From Parietaria judaica (taxonomy: Eukaryota; Streptophyta; Magnoliopsida; Rosales; Urticaceae), in NCBI GenBank assembly GCA_954871525.1, contig OX940864.1, forward strand, positions 4,024,001 through 4,088,000: a stretch of DNA of 64,000 nt, in the 5' to 3' direction. A program made the position numbers and the translations under genes. This document shows, one piece after another, positions 28,112-37,162 of this stretch; the first letter of the stretch is position 1, and every line of letters starts with the position of its first letter. The notes under the pieces are model-generated. The model was not told the origin of the DNA, made no database searches, and was given only the letters and a program-made list of their open reading frames with translations.

Positions 28112-28440
28112 GAGTAAGATACGTAAAAGTACTCACTGCAACACAGCAATAATAATGTGGTTTGTTTGATTGTGTGTGGTGTGAAATTCATGGTTGTATG
28201 GTTTGGTAGTTTAATTCTACCGTAGTGCGAATTATGTTCGATACGCATTGTGAGCATATCGGAAAAGCACGAGCATTAAGTCATTCATATAATCTGTAAT
28301 GATACTATATATGTATGACAATTTTAGTAAATTGCGTCGTACCAACCATTGTATATTGGGTCGCGTAGTCACTGATTACAATGTGTATGAAGCCTCCGAC
28401 TGTATTGAGTCGAGTAGTCTCAAATGACACGTCGTGAGAT

Positions 28441-28520
28441 GTTTGCCGCGGGCTGACTTGGTTAGGGTCGCGCCCCCGGTCCCCCGTTGGTAGTATAGCG
28501 CGCTGGTACGCACGCAGGGC
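28441..28520. other. GC-rich island inside the AT-rich LTR
   Basis: By count 55 of these 80 bases are G or C (about 69%), with many CG dinucleotides, while the surrounding LTR is AT-rich. The same island is in the 3' LTR near 36576-36655. It is close to the U5 end and could be a methylation target or a structured part of the transcript. Its function is unknown. Confidence 0.7.
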
Positions 28521-29022
28521 CCAATAATATGTTTATAAGAAGTTATAAATTATAACCGGACATTGCATTATGCATTTAGAAGTGATCGCTCTTTGATATA
28601 TTTTTGTGAGTAATATAAAGCTTTTGCGTACTGAGCGTTAGCTCACTCGTATAGTTGTGTTGTAGATCCAGGAAAGAAACCGATGAATGGCTAAATGCGG
28701 ATGGTACGGGGTCAGTGATGCGACGTATATGGTGCATATGGTGGAATACGGGTCTTGGAAATAGGAGGGTTGTAAACTTTTTGTTGTGTAATATTTTTAA
28801 AAACAATAGCTAGGAGCTCCGCTAGGTTTTTCTTTTATAACGTTATTTTTTTTTTAAAATCTGTTTTGGGTACTACTGTATAGAGGTTTCAAAACTAATA
28901 TGAAGTCCGTTTTCTTTGCGCGCTAAAGTCAAATACTCATATTTTTATTAAATATTTAGAAGTCGGGATTGGTATTAGATAAGAGTAAATTCGTAACAGT
29001 CCCTGGGAAGGGGGCTGTTACA

Positions 29023-29133
29023 GAGTGGTATCAGAGCAGTTCACCTATTGTCACCATATACGTGTATTAGCTGATTCCGAAATATCCGCAAGTAAGTTAT
29101 TTCGTTAATTTCTTTTCTTTATTATTAGTAACC
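29023..29133 (+). other. Untranslated leader with a candidate small intron
   Basis: This is the 111 bases from the LTR to the first good start codon. After the primer site it holds GTAAGT at 29092-29097 in the context CGCAA/GTAAGT, a strong match to a plant 5' splice site. AG acceptors behind a T-rich stretch lie at 29128 (TTATTATTAG) and 29154 (TGTGTTTGCAG). A 29092-29154 intron would be 63 bp, near the lower limit for plants, and would move the ORF1 start to the ATG at 29158. This is a proposal from motifs only. Confidence 0.35.
29026..29037 (+). other. Primer binding site for initiator tRNA-Met
   Basis: TGGTATCAGAGC lies three bases after the 5' LTR and is complementary to the 3' end of plant initiator tRNA-Met including CCA. 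The match covers 12 bases and then stops. This is where minus-strand DNA synthesis starts. The same primer is standard for plant chromoviruses. Confidence 0.93.
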
Positions 29134-30135
29134 ATGGGAAAGTTGTGTTTGCAGATTATGGACCCAATGTCGTCTCGTCCACCTTTGGCGGGAAATGGGG
29201 GTGTTCAAGCTAATGACTCTCGGTCACCACCTCGAGATATCGAGGTTGATACGGTTTGTCAAAGGCGGGGACTATCCAGACATGATTCCATAATTGCGTT
29301 TCGAAAATGCCAACCATCATTCTACGATGGGCCAGGAAGTTCAAAACTAGAGACATTTCTTCACTATTCCGAGACTACGTTGAGATCACTCGGAACTGAA
29401 GAGGCACACTATGTGGAAATGGTGATTCCTCAGCTAGGCGGTTTGGCCTTGAGGTGGTGGAACTCGTTACACCTAGATCCAAGAGAGACGTCTTGGAATA
29501 CATTCAAGGAACTAATCCTTGAAAGGTTTAATGCTAACTATGTAACCATGGAGTTTGGCCACATGCTAAATAATTGGAAGCGAGAACCCGGAGAAGGTAT
29601 GATGTATTATTCGAGACGTTTCCAGTCTCAGCTGATGGCGGAATGTCCGTATCACCTTCAACTTGATTTTGTTAAAGCATACTATTTGCGAGGCGTACCA
29701 CGAAGAATTAGAGCCCGCATGAAAGCGATAAATGACTATAAGAATATAGATGGAATGATATGCGATGCTATGGCGGCCGAAATAGCAATTGAAGATGAAG
29801 ACTGGGGTCGTCTATATGATCCAGATGAAGATTTTCCAGAGGATGTTCCTATGACAGATGCTAATACCGGGAATGACACGACTGCTGTTAACCCAGAAAA
29901 TTGTGTTAATAGTAATATGGATTTACCGGAAGAAAATCACGAAAATGCTCCCAATGAAGATGATATGGTGGAGGAATTTGAAGAATCCGATCTGGAGATA
30001 GATCCAGAAGATGATCATATGGAAGAGTTTGAGGAATCTGATCCGGAAATAGATTTAGAAGATGATCTGGAGGAAGAGTTCGAGGAAGAATCTGATAGTG
30101 ATGACCCTGACTACGACCCAAAACGTAATAACTAA
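29134..30135 (+). CDS. Extra ORF upstream of gag-pol: second Gag-like (capsid-type) protein with acidic repeat tail
   Basis: A protein of 333 residues. The start lies in ACCATGG, a good initiation context; M9 at 29158 is an alternative. Residues ~60-220 resemble the plant retrotransposon Gag capsid domain: a W108-W109 pair after GGLALR, then SWNTFKELILERFNANY, then YYSRRFQSQL and VKAYYLRGVPRRIRARM. These parallel the [16 protein letters not shown] and [11 protein letters not shown] blocks of Gag in the main polyprotein. There is no CCHC zinc knuckle. Residues 220-333 are very acidic and contain a 17-residue repeat (EEFEESD at 280, 297 and 314). It precedes gag-pol by 268 bp in a different frame. 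A role in particle assembly, RNA handling or control of the main Gag is a guess. The frame is intact, which in so young an element says little about selection. Confidence 0.8.
   Translation: MGKLCLQIMDPMSSRPPLAGNGGVQANDSRSPPRDIEVDTVCQRRGLSRHDSIIAFRKCQPSFYDGPGSSKLETFLHYSETTLRSLGTEEAHYVEMVIPQLGGLALRWWNSLHLDPRETSWNTFKELILERFNANYVTMEFGHMLNNWKREPGEGMMYYSRRFQSQLMAECPYHLQLDFVKAYYLRGVPRRIRARMKAINDYKNIDGMICDAMAAEIAIEDEDWGRLYDPDEDFPEDVPMTDANTGNDTTAVNPENCVNSNMDLPEENHENAPNEDDMVEEFEESDLEIDPEDDHMEEFEESDPEIDLEDDLEEEFEEESDSDDPDYDPKRNN
29971..30096 (+). repeat. 51-bp coding minisatellite in the extra ORF
   Basis: Two full 51-bp units (29971-30021 and 30022-30072) and a diverging third encode the acidic 17-residue repeat that starts EEFEESD. 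The DNA differs at several third positions (GAGGAATTTGAAGAATCC against GAAGAGTTTGAGGAATCT), so the units have evolved separately since duplication and the length in phase has been kept. Confidence 0.85.
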
Positions 30136-30403
30136 ATGAAGTATATACAGTTATGAAAGAACTTTATGTATATTTTGATGAGATGCTAGAATATATGTAG
30201 CTATGTGTGTAGTTGTTTTGTTCTGTATATATGGACACATGCTTGATGTTTTGGCTGTATGTACATATACTAAATGTGTGTTGAAGTGAATATATAATGA
30301 TATGTTTATATTCATATAGAGTTCCTCTATATATTCAAAACAATGATGTTGTTTATTTACTTCATGTGACCAGAAGACAGTTACTTACCGAGATAAATAC
30401 AAT
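30136..30403 (+). other. Spacer between the extra ORF and gag-pol, rich in upstream ATGs
   Basis: An AT-rich stretch of 268 bp with no coding sign. More than ten ATG triplets precede the gag-pol start, most opening very short frames; one at 30297 opens 63 codons overlapping the start of gag-pol in another frame. Ordinary scanning from ORF1 to the gag-pol start is therefore unlikely. AG dinucleotides at 30373 and 30380 follow a T-rich tract and could be splice acceptors that bring the gag-pol start near the 5' end. Confidence 0.6.
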
Positions 30404-33400
30404 ATGGCAAGGGGGAGAGGCCGACCCCGCGGCTCTGGTCGTGGTAGAAGACAAGTTAATAATGATGACCCAGAAGATGCACTTGTAGGTCTTCAACGTC
30501 GGGTTGACGAACAGGCTGCCCAGATTCGGCAGCTAACTGAGCAATTGAATGCTCGAAATGAAGAACAAGGTGCCGAAGATGAAGTAGTAGTAGAAGAAGA
30601 AGAACCAGTGGAAGAAGAAGATGAACCAATGGAAGAGGAAGCAGAGGTTGAAGTTCGTCAGCGTCCTAGAACACGTGACGAACCGCTATACGAAAGATTT
30701 CGCCGAATGCGAGCTCCAGAATTCATAGGAACTACTGATCCGCTGGTAGCGGAGGAGTGGTTGTCTGAAATGCAAGTCCTTTACGACTTTATGGAACTCT
30801 CTGATCGGGAGAAAATCTTATGTACCTCTTCGGTACTCAAGTTTGAAGCTAGATACTGGTGGGAAACTATTAAACAAAGGAGGGATACTAATGGCATGAC
30901 ATGGGCGGACTTTGTACAAGAATTCAATGCAAAATTCTACAATCCCGCAGCGCTGAAGGCTCAAGTTGATGAGTTTAACAATATAAAGCAAGGAAACTTA
31001 AATGTTTCTGAGGCTATACGTAAGTTTGATAAACTTGCACGTTTGTGTTCTGACTTGGTGCCTACAGAGCGGGAGCGAGTCCGTCGAATGATGAACATGT
31101 TCCGCGGTGAAATTGCGCTTCAGGTGGACAGTGGTGGATCCCCACCAACAACTGTTGGAGATTGTATTGATCGAGCCCTCCGCGCGGAGTATCATCTACT
31201 CCAAACTAAACAAGAGCGTATAAGAGCCTTTGAAGCTAATAAGGCTAAAATGCAAGGGAGATCAGGAAATTTGGGCCAAACGGGAAATCGTTATTTTAGT
31301 GGAGACAAAAGTTCCCATATAGACGGCCAGAGCTCAAAAAGAAAGCTAGAGCCTAATAATGAATCATCATATAAAAGGCCTCAAGGAACCCGTCAAAATT
31401 TTAACAGAGGTGTAGCGTTTCCGACTTGTTCCAAGTGTGGAAAGAAGCATCCAGGTGTATGTAGAATGGGATCACATACATGTTTTTCTTGTGGAGGGGA
31501 GGGGCATTATGCTCTATCGTGCCCTAATAAGCCAAAAGGCTCTAACCAAGAGCGGATTGATGGACCTCGCAACAATCAAGGACGGCTTGAGGCTCCAGCC
31601 CTAAAGACAAATGCTAGAGTTTATACTCTAACGCATGAGGATGTGAAGGCTGGAACTTCTAATGTAGTAACAGGTCAGCTTCTTATCGAAAATATTCCTA
31701 CTTCAATATTATTTGACTCGGGTGCTACACATTCTTTTGTGTCACAAAATTTCTCGAAGAAACTTAACAGGACAAAAGATATGTTAGGTAGTGCATTTTC
31801 TGTAACCTTACCTTCTGGGGAGGTTATAATGTCCTCATCTTGGTTTCATGCGGTACCACTAAATATCTCTGATAGGGAACTGTCAGCGGATTTGGTTGTA
31901 CTTCAAATGTATGATTATGATATTATTCTTGGGATGGATTTCCTGAGAAAGTATGATGCCGCAATTTACTGCAAGAAACAAAAGGTGGTTTTTCGACCAG
32001 AAGGGCAACCAAAGTTTGAATTTATAGGGGAATCAACAGGAAACATATCAAGGATGTTAATATCTTCTATGGAGGCTGAACGGATGCTGATTGGAGGATG
32101 TTCCGGCTATCTTGCTCACGTGGTTGATACCATTAAAGAGAAAGAGGAACGTACTCAGTTATGCGATGTTCCTATCGTTTGCACGTATCCGGAAGTATTT
32201 CCAAATGAATTACCAGGACTACCTCCAAACCGAGCTATCGAATTTGAGATAGAGGTTATTCCAGGAACAAATCCTGTTTCGAAGGCACCATATCGGATGG
32301 CACCAGTGGAATTGAAGGAATTACAAGCTCAACTTCAGGATCTTCTTGATAAAGGAGTTATTCGACCAAGCCATTCGCCTTGGGGAGCTCCTGTTCTCTT
32401 TGTGAAAAAGAAAGATGGTTCTCTCCGGATGTGCATCGATTATCGTGGACTTAATAAAGTAACCGTGAAGAATAAATATCCACTGCCGCGGATAGACGAT
32501 CTTTTTGACCAATTGCGTGGAGCAACCGTATTCTCGAAAATTGATTTGCGATCCGGGTATCATCAACTCAAAGTCAGAGAAGGCGATGTATCGAAGACTG
32601 CTTTTCGTACTCGCTACGGACATTATGAATTTTTAGTTATGTCATTTGGTTTAACCAATGCTCCTGCAGCTTTCATGGAGCTCATGAACCGTGTATTTAG
32701 TGAGTATTTAGATAAATTTGTCATTGTCTTTATTGACGACATCCTTATCTATTCGAAAACTAAAGAGGAACACGAAGAACACTTACGAATGACCTTAAAT
32801 GTTCTTAAGGAACATGAGCTCTACGCAAAGTTTTCAAAATGCGAGTTTTGGTTGGATCGTGTGGCATTCCTCGGTCATGTGATCTCAGCCGAAGGTATCT
32901 CCGTAGATCCAGTGAAGATTCAGGCCGTTGACGAGTGGACTCAGCCAACCAGTGTAACAGAAGTGAGAAGCTTTTTAGGACTAGCTGGTTATTATCGACG
33001 ATTCATCGAAGGATTTTCTAAATTAGCCAGTCCACTCACAAATCTTACTCGTAAGAATAAGAAATTTGAGTGGTCAAGCCAGTGTGAAGAAAGTTTCAAG
33101 GAGCTCAAGAAACGCCTAACAACGGCTCCGGTACTCACTGTCCCATCTGGTAAGGATGGATTTGATATTTATTGTGATGCATCGAAGATGGGGTTAGGCG
33201 CAGTCCTAATGCAGAGAAAAAAGGTCATTGCTTATGCATCACGGAAATTAAAGGACTACGAACAAAACTATCCTACTCATGACCTGGAGTTAGCTGCAGT
33301 GGTGTTCGCTTTAAAGATTTGGCGTCACTATCTATATGGGGTTCATTGTAATATATTCACAGATCATAAGAGTTTAAAGTATTTTTTTGTTCAAAAGGAG

Positions 33401-35050
33401 TTGAACATGAGGCAAAGAAGATGGCTAGAGCTCGTGAAAGATTATGATTGTGAAATTCAATATCACCCAGGAAAGGCAAATAAGGTGGCAGACGCGTTGA
33501 GTAGAAAATCAATAGCTACACTTGCATCATTGGATGCTCTTCCAAAACAACTACAAGAGGAAATTCGCTCGATGGAACTGGAGATTTGTGTTGGTAAGTT
33601 GGCAGCGCTAAACTTGTACCCAACCCTCTTTGATGATATTAAAGCATCTCAAGGTTTGGACGAAACGTTGTCCAAAATTTCTAAGGAAACCTTATTGGGG
33701 AACCGTCCTGACTTCAGTATATCAGCTAATGGAATTCTTCTCTTTAAGGGAAGGCTTTGTGTTCCAAAGAATGACGAGATGAGGAATCAAATCCTCTCGG
33801 AAGCGCATAAGACACCATATTCGGTTCACCCTGGAAGCACAAAGATGTACAAAGATCTAAAAGAGAAGTTTTGGTGGGTAGGGATGAAGAAAGATGTTGC
33901 TAATTATGTAGAGAAATGCTTGACTTGTCAAAAGGTTAAAGCTGAACATCAGAGACCAGCAGGAGAGCTTCAACCACTTGAGATACCAGAATGGAAGTGG
34001 GAGAGTATATCGATGGATTTCATAATGGGATTACCGAAGACAACAAATGGGCATAATGCGATTTGGGTAATAGTGGATAGATTAACCAAGTCCGCCCACT
34101 TCTTGTCAATCAAAGATACAATGACACTAGATCAGTTAGCTGAAATATACGTTAGGGAGATCGTGCGGTTGCATGGAATTCCATTTTCTATTATCTCTGA
34201 TCGAGACACCCGTTTTACATCCCGATTTTGGAAGAACGTTCAAAGGGAACTAGGTACGACTCTAAAGTTTAGTACTGCTTTCCATCCACAAACTGACGGC
34301 CAAACTGAAAGAACGAACATGATTTTGGAAGATATGCTCAGGGCTTGTGTTATGGATTTCAAGAGTTCATGGAATAAGTATTTACCCTTAGTTGAATTTT
34401 CCTACAACAACAGCTATCAATCTACGATTAAGATGGCTCCTTATGAAGCTTTGTATGGAAGAAAGTGTCAGTCTCCGATCCATTGGTACGAGACTGGCGA
34501 AAGTAAAGTTTTTAGCTCTGATTTTGTCGAACAAGCCACAGAAGCCATTAAACTAATTCGTCAACGTATGAAGGCGGCTCAATCTCGACAAAAGAGCTAT
34601 GCGGATTCACGAAGGAGGCCACTTGAATTTAACGTAGGTGATGCTGCTTTTATTAAGGTAACACCAATGAAGGGTATTAAACGCTTTGGCAAGAAAGGGA
34701 AGTTGAGCCCAAGATATATTGGCCCGTATGAGATTATAGAACGCGTTGGCAAAGTTTCTTACAAACTTGCGCTGTCGCAAGATCTATCAACCGTGCATAA
34801 CGTTTTCCATATATCGATGCTACGGAAATATATTCCCGACCCATCGCATATTCTTGAACCAGAACCGGTAGAAGTCCAAGAAGATCTATCATACAAAGAA
34901 AGGCCAATGGAGATACTAGATCGAAAGGAGAAGGTGTTACGTAATAAATCTATACCTCTCATACAGATCGCCTGGAATAATCACTCAAAATCGGAGGCAA
35001 CGTGGGAAAGAGAGGATGAGATGAGAATTGCGTATCCATACTTGTTTTGA
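30404..35050 (+). CDS. gag-pol: Gag-Pol polyprotein of Tekay-type chromovirus (intact)
   Basis: 1548 residues, uninterrupted. Order: basic N-terminus with an AT-hook-like [12 protein letters not shown]; predicted coiled coil 26-52 (L27, V34, I41, L48 in heptad register); acidic stretch 57-88; Gag capsid ~100-265; [12 protein letters not shown] from 342; CCHC knuckle C360-C363-H368-C373; aspartic protease DSGATHSF at 438; reverse transcriptase ~630-800 with VFIDDIL, catalytic D778 and D779; RNase H from 920, with D925 in YCDAS; integrase zinc finger H1135, H1142, C1172, C1175; integrase core D1205, D1266, E1302 (35-residue D-E spacing); GPY motif at 1440; chromodomain ~1497-1548. All catalytic residues I can check are present. 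The length fits a single-frame Tekay gag-pol. The start has A at -3 and G at +4. It supplies particle, cDNA synthesis and integration; the chromodomain is expected to bind heterochromatin marks. Confidence 0.97.
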   Translation: MARGRGRPRGSGRGRRQVNNDDPEDALVGLQRRVDEQAAQIRQLTEQLNARNEEQGAEDEVVVEEEEPVEEEDEPMEEEAEVEVRQRPRTRDEPLYERFRRMRAPEFIGTTDPLVAEEWLSEMQVLYDFMELSDREKILCTSSVLKFEARYWWETIKQRRDTNGMTWADFVQEFNAKFYNPAALKAQVDEFNNIKQGNLNVSEAIRKFDKLARLCSDLVPTERERVRRMMNMFRGEIALQVDSGGSPPTTVGDCIDRALRAEYHLLQTKQERIRAFEANKAKMQGRSGNLGQTGNRYFSGDKSSHIDGQSSKRKLEPNNESSYKRPQGTRQNFNRGVAFPTCSKCGKKHPGVCRMGSHTCFSCGGEGHYALSCPNKPKGSNQERIDGPRNNQGRLEAPALKTNARVYTLTHEDVKAGTSNVVTGQLLIENIPTSILFDSGATHSFVSQNFSKKLNRTKDMLGSAFSVTLPSGEVIMSSSWFHAVPLNISDRELSADLVVLQMYDYDIILGMDFLRKYDAAIYCKKQKVVFRPEGQPKFEFIGESTGNISRMLISSMEAERMLIGGCSGYLAHVVDTIKEKEERTQLCDVPIVCTYPEVFPNELPGLPPNRAIEFEIEVIPGTNPVSKAPYRMAPVELKELQAQLQDLLDKGVIRPSHSPWGAPVLFVKKKDGSLRMCIDYRGLNKVTVKNKYPLPRIDDLFDQLRGATVFSKIDLRSGYHQLKVREGDVSKTAFRTRYGHYEFLVMSFGLTNAPAAFMELMNRVFSEYLDKFVIVFIDDILIYSKTKEEHEEHLRMTLNVLKEHELYAKFSKCEFWLDRVAFLGHVISAEGISVDPVKIQAVDEWTQPTSVTEVRSFLGLAGYYRRFIEGFSKLASPLTNLTRKNKKFEWSSQCEESFKELKKRLTTAPVLTVPSGKDGFDIYCDASKMGLGAVLMQRKKVIAYASRKLKDYEQNYPTHDLELAAVVFALKIWRHYLYGVHCNIFTDHKSLKYFFVQKELNMRQRRWLELVKDYDCEIQYHPGKANKVADALSRKSIATLASLDALPKQLQEEIRSMELEICVGKLAALNLYPTLFDDIKASQGLDETLSKISKETLLGNRPDFSISANGILLFKGRLCVPKNDEMRNQILSEAHKTPYSVHPGSTKMYKDLKEKFWWVGMKKDVANYVEKCLTCQKVKAEHQRPAGELQPLEIPEWKWESISMDFIMGLPKTTNGHNAIWVIVDRLTKSAHFLSIKDTMTLDQLAEIYVREIVRLHGIPFSIISDRDTRFTSRFWKNVQRELGTTLKFSTAFHPQTDGQTERTNMILEDMLRACVMDFKSSWNKYLPLVEFSYNNSYQSTIKMAPYEALYGRKCQSPIHWYETGESKVFSSDFVEQATEAIKLIRQRMKAAQSRQKSYADSRRRPLEFNVGDAAFIKVTPMKGIKRFGKKGKLSPRYIGPYEIIERVGKVSYKLALSQDLSTVHNVFHISMLRKYIPDPSHILEPEPVEVQEDLSYKERPMEILDRKEKVLRNKSIPLIQIAWNNHSKSEATWEREDEMRIAYPYLF

Positions 35051-35069
35051 ATTTTCGAGGACGAAAATT
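35050..35069 (+). other. Hairpin directly after the gag-pol stop
   Basis: AATTTTCG and CGAAAATT form a perfect 8-bp stem around the loop AGGA, starting at the last base of the TGA stop. The core CGAGGACGAA recurs in this position in many plant gypsy elements as I remember them, so it is probably functional (RNA structure near the purine tract), but its role is not established here. Confidence 0.6.
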
Positions 35070-35073
35070 TTGT

Positions 35074-35085
35074 AAGGAGGGAGGA
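35074..35085 (+). other. Polypurine tract
   Basis: AAGGAGGGAGGA is followed by one T and then the TG of the 3' LTR. Its position and composition are those of the RNase H-resistant primer for plus-strand DNA synthesis. Confidence 0.93.
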
Positions 35086-35086
35086 T

Positions 35087-37157
35087 TGTAGTAGCCGTAA
35101 AGGTTCTGTATATTATCGTTTAGATGTTTAACCGATAATAAGATAAATATACATGCTCCTAGTTTGGAGGATGTATTATTTCGTGATAAATAACAATTGT
35201 ATGGCTCTCTTAGTAATTTATATAAAATATGAGCGTTGCTATATAATTAATAAGGGCCTTAATACAAATTTAAATTCTTTTACTTTACATGCAAATATGG
35301 ATAACTTAAACACTAAGTTATGTAATTTGTGAACAATCAATAAACTGCAGATTATCAACCGACCTATATTTATATGTATATATATTATATATAGATATAT
35401 ATATATAGAAAGGTTATCATTATTTTCATAAGTATGTAATAATCTATTCCACTTTTACTTTATGAACCGACTTGTATAATCTTATCCTTTTAATTTATTA
35501 GTTATATATATATATAGATGATAAGAACACCTATACTTTCCTAAGTAGTCCCTCTCTCTCAAAAACGTTTTCCCTTCTCATGGTCGACTCCCTTTTTCAG
35601 CTTGAAGTTGTTGGTGAGCTCGGCTCTTTCAATTTTCCTTATTTATAGCATACATCTATAAATGGTAGTGGGTGATAATGTTAGGATAATTATTATTAGT
35701 TGCGGATGGACGAATCTATGCATGTAAGTGGAAGTGAATGACTTTATACCTTGGCTGCTATGAATTTATCAAGGAGATTAGCTAGCCATGTATGTATATG
35801 TATATAAATGTATAAAAGATAAATGTTTTCTAGTTTATTAAATCTGTAGTAAACATTTATTTTGCAGCTCCAATTAATATCAAAAAAATTTACAATGATA
35901 TATATAGTATATTATATGGATATACATAGCAAAATGAGTGTTTGCGTTTCTAAATAGGGGCTGCACTCAGTTTTTATTGGAAAATTACACACACGTACCG
36001 CGGTGTATATACATATGGACATAAATGTCATATACAGTAGGTAATCAAGTTATAATCATGTATTATTTCTAGTGTCAGGCGTACACGATATTAAAATCAA
36101 TGAGTTGTTACTGTTTCTTGTACAAAAAAAAAAAAAGGGAACATAAGAGAATAAAAGTGCATGTATTTTTGAAAACTGATATGAATTAAAATATCAGGAA
36201 AAACAGTTCTGAAGGAAGCACCTTCAAGTGAGTAGGACTTATAAAAGAGTAAGATACGTAAAAGTACTCACTGCAACACAGCAATAATAATGTGGTTTGT
36301 TTGATTGTGTGTGGTGTGAAATTCATGGTTGTATGGTTTGGTAGTTTAATTCTACCGTAGTGCGAATTATGTTCGATACGCATTGTGAGCATATCGGAAA
36401 AGCACGAGCATTAAGTCATTCATATAATCTGTAATGATACTATATATGTATGACAATTTTAGTAAATTGCGTCGTACCAACCATTGTATATTGGGTCGCG
36501 TAGTCACTGATTACAATGTGTATGAAGCCTCCGACTGTATTGAGTCGAGTAGTCTCAAATGACACGTCGTGAGATGTTTGCCGCGGGCTGACTTGGTTAG
36601 GGTCGCGCCCCCGGTCCCCCGTTGGTAGTATAGCGCGCTGGTACGCACGCAGGGCCCAATAATATGTTTATAAGAAGTTATAAATTATAACCGGACATTG
36701 CATTATGCATTTAGAAGTGATCGCTCTTTGATATATTTTTGTGAGTAATATAAAGCTTTTGCGTACTGAGCGTTAGCTCACTCGTATAGTTGTGTTGTAG
36801 ATCCAGGAAAGAAACCGATGAATGGCTAAATGCGGATGGTACGGGGTCAGTGATGCGACGTATATGGTGCATATGGTGGAATACGGGTCTTGGAAATAGG
36901 AGGGTTGTAAACTTTTTGTTGTGTAATATTTTTAAAAACAATAGCTAGGAGCTCCGCTAGGTTTTTCTTTTATAACGTTATTTTTTTTTTAAAATCTGTT
37001 TTGGGTACTACTGTATAGAGGTTTCAAAACTAATATGAAGTCCGTTTTCTTTGCGCGCTAAAGTCAAATACTCATATTTTTATTAAATATTTAGAAGTCG
37101 GGATTGGTATTAGATAAGAGTAAATTCGTAACAGTCCCTGGGAAGGGGGCTGTTACA
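35087..37157 (+). repeat. 3' long terminal repeat (2071 bp)
   Basis: It starts TGTAGTAGCC and ends CTGTTACA, like the 5' LTR. The only difference I found is the A-run near 36124, with 13 A against 12. Identical LTRs are made at insertion and diverge afterwards, so this copy is very young. It carries the same candidate promoter, AT tracts and GC-rich island as the 5' copy. Confidence 0.97.
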
Positions 37158-37162
37158 GTTCT
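37158..37162. repeat. Target site duplication, right copy (GTTCT)
   Basis: GTTCT follows the 3' LTR directly and continues as CATGCAAAAATATGC, the normal continuation of the interrupted monomer. Confidence 0.97.

Larger units (their letters stand above)
26953..29022 (+). repeat. 5' long terminal repeat (2070 bp)
   Basis: It begins TGTAGTAGCC and ends GGGGGCTGTTACA, with the standard TG...CA ends. It matches 35087-37157 with a constant offset of 8134, changing to 8135 only after a poly-A run near 27990 (12 A here, 13 in the 3' copy). I saw no substitution while comparing the two copies by eye. It should carry the promoter and the polyadenylation signals. Candidates are TATA-like boxes at 27085 and 28105 and AATAAA at 27205 and 28015. 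Small open frames of 68 and 76 codons on the minus strand occur in both LTRs and look like chance. Confidence 0.97.
26953..37157 (+). mobile_element. Complete Ty3/gypsy chromovirus LTR retrotransposon, Tekay (Del) type
   Basis: This is a 10205-bp element on the plus strand. The order is LTR, tRNA-iMet primer site, extra Gag-like ORF, gag-pol (Gag, protease, reverse transcriptase, RNase H, integrase, chromodomain), purine tract, LTR. The RT-RNaseH-integrase order makes it Ty3/gypsy. The C-terminal chromodomain with the ending [10 protein letters not shown], and the [12 protein letters not shown] segment before the zinc knuckle, point to the Tekay clade. Both ORFs are open, the LTRs are almost identical and the target duplication is intact, so the element is a recent insertion and possibly active. 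It sits inside a satellite monomer, in keeping with the heterochromatin preference proposed for chromodomain elements. The clade is assigned from motif memory, not a tree. Confidence 0.97.

Noticed and set aside
28051..28257. 68-codon minus-strand ORF in the LTR (also at 36186-36392)
   Set aside because: Present in both LTRs only because the LTRs are identical. No domain and no initiation signals; it lies antisense in a regulatory region.
28576..28806. 76-codon minus-strand ORF in the LTR (also at 36711-36941)
   Set aside because: Same reason as the other LTR open frame.
29026..29037. A tRNA gene at the tRNA-like sequence
   Set aside because: Only 12 bases complementary to the tRNA 3' end, with no cloverleaf around them. 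It is the primer binding site.
29906..30121. 71-codon minus-strand ORF
   Set aside because: It is the mirror of the acidic repeat region of the extra Gag-like ORF; the low stop content comes from the GAA/GAT-rich coding strand.
30297..30488. 63-codon plus-strand ORF overlapping the gag-pol start
   Set aside because: Out of frame with gag-pol and without recognisable features. Treated as an upstream open frame, not a gene.
32321..32623. 100-codon minus-strand ORF, and others inside gag-pol (30998-31195, 34759-34962)
   Set aside because: Shadows of the reverse transcriptase, Gag and integrase coding sequence.
35051..35086. An envelope-like third ORF after gag-pol
   Set aside because: Only 36 bases separate the stop from the 3' LTR. 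There is no room for an env gene.
26953..37157. A CRM (centromere-specific) chromovirus
   Set aside because: The long LTRs, the DSGATHSF protease and the canonical chromodomain ending [10 protein letters not shown] fit Tekay better. I do not see the diverged CR-type motif of CRM elements. A reverse-transcriptase tree would settle it.
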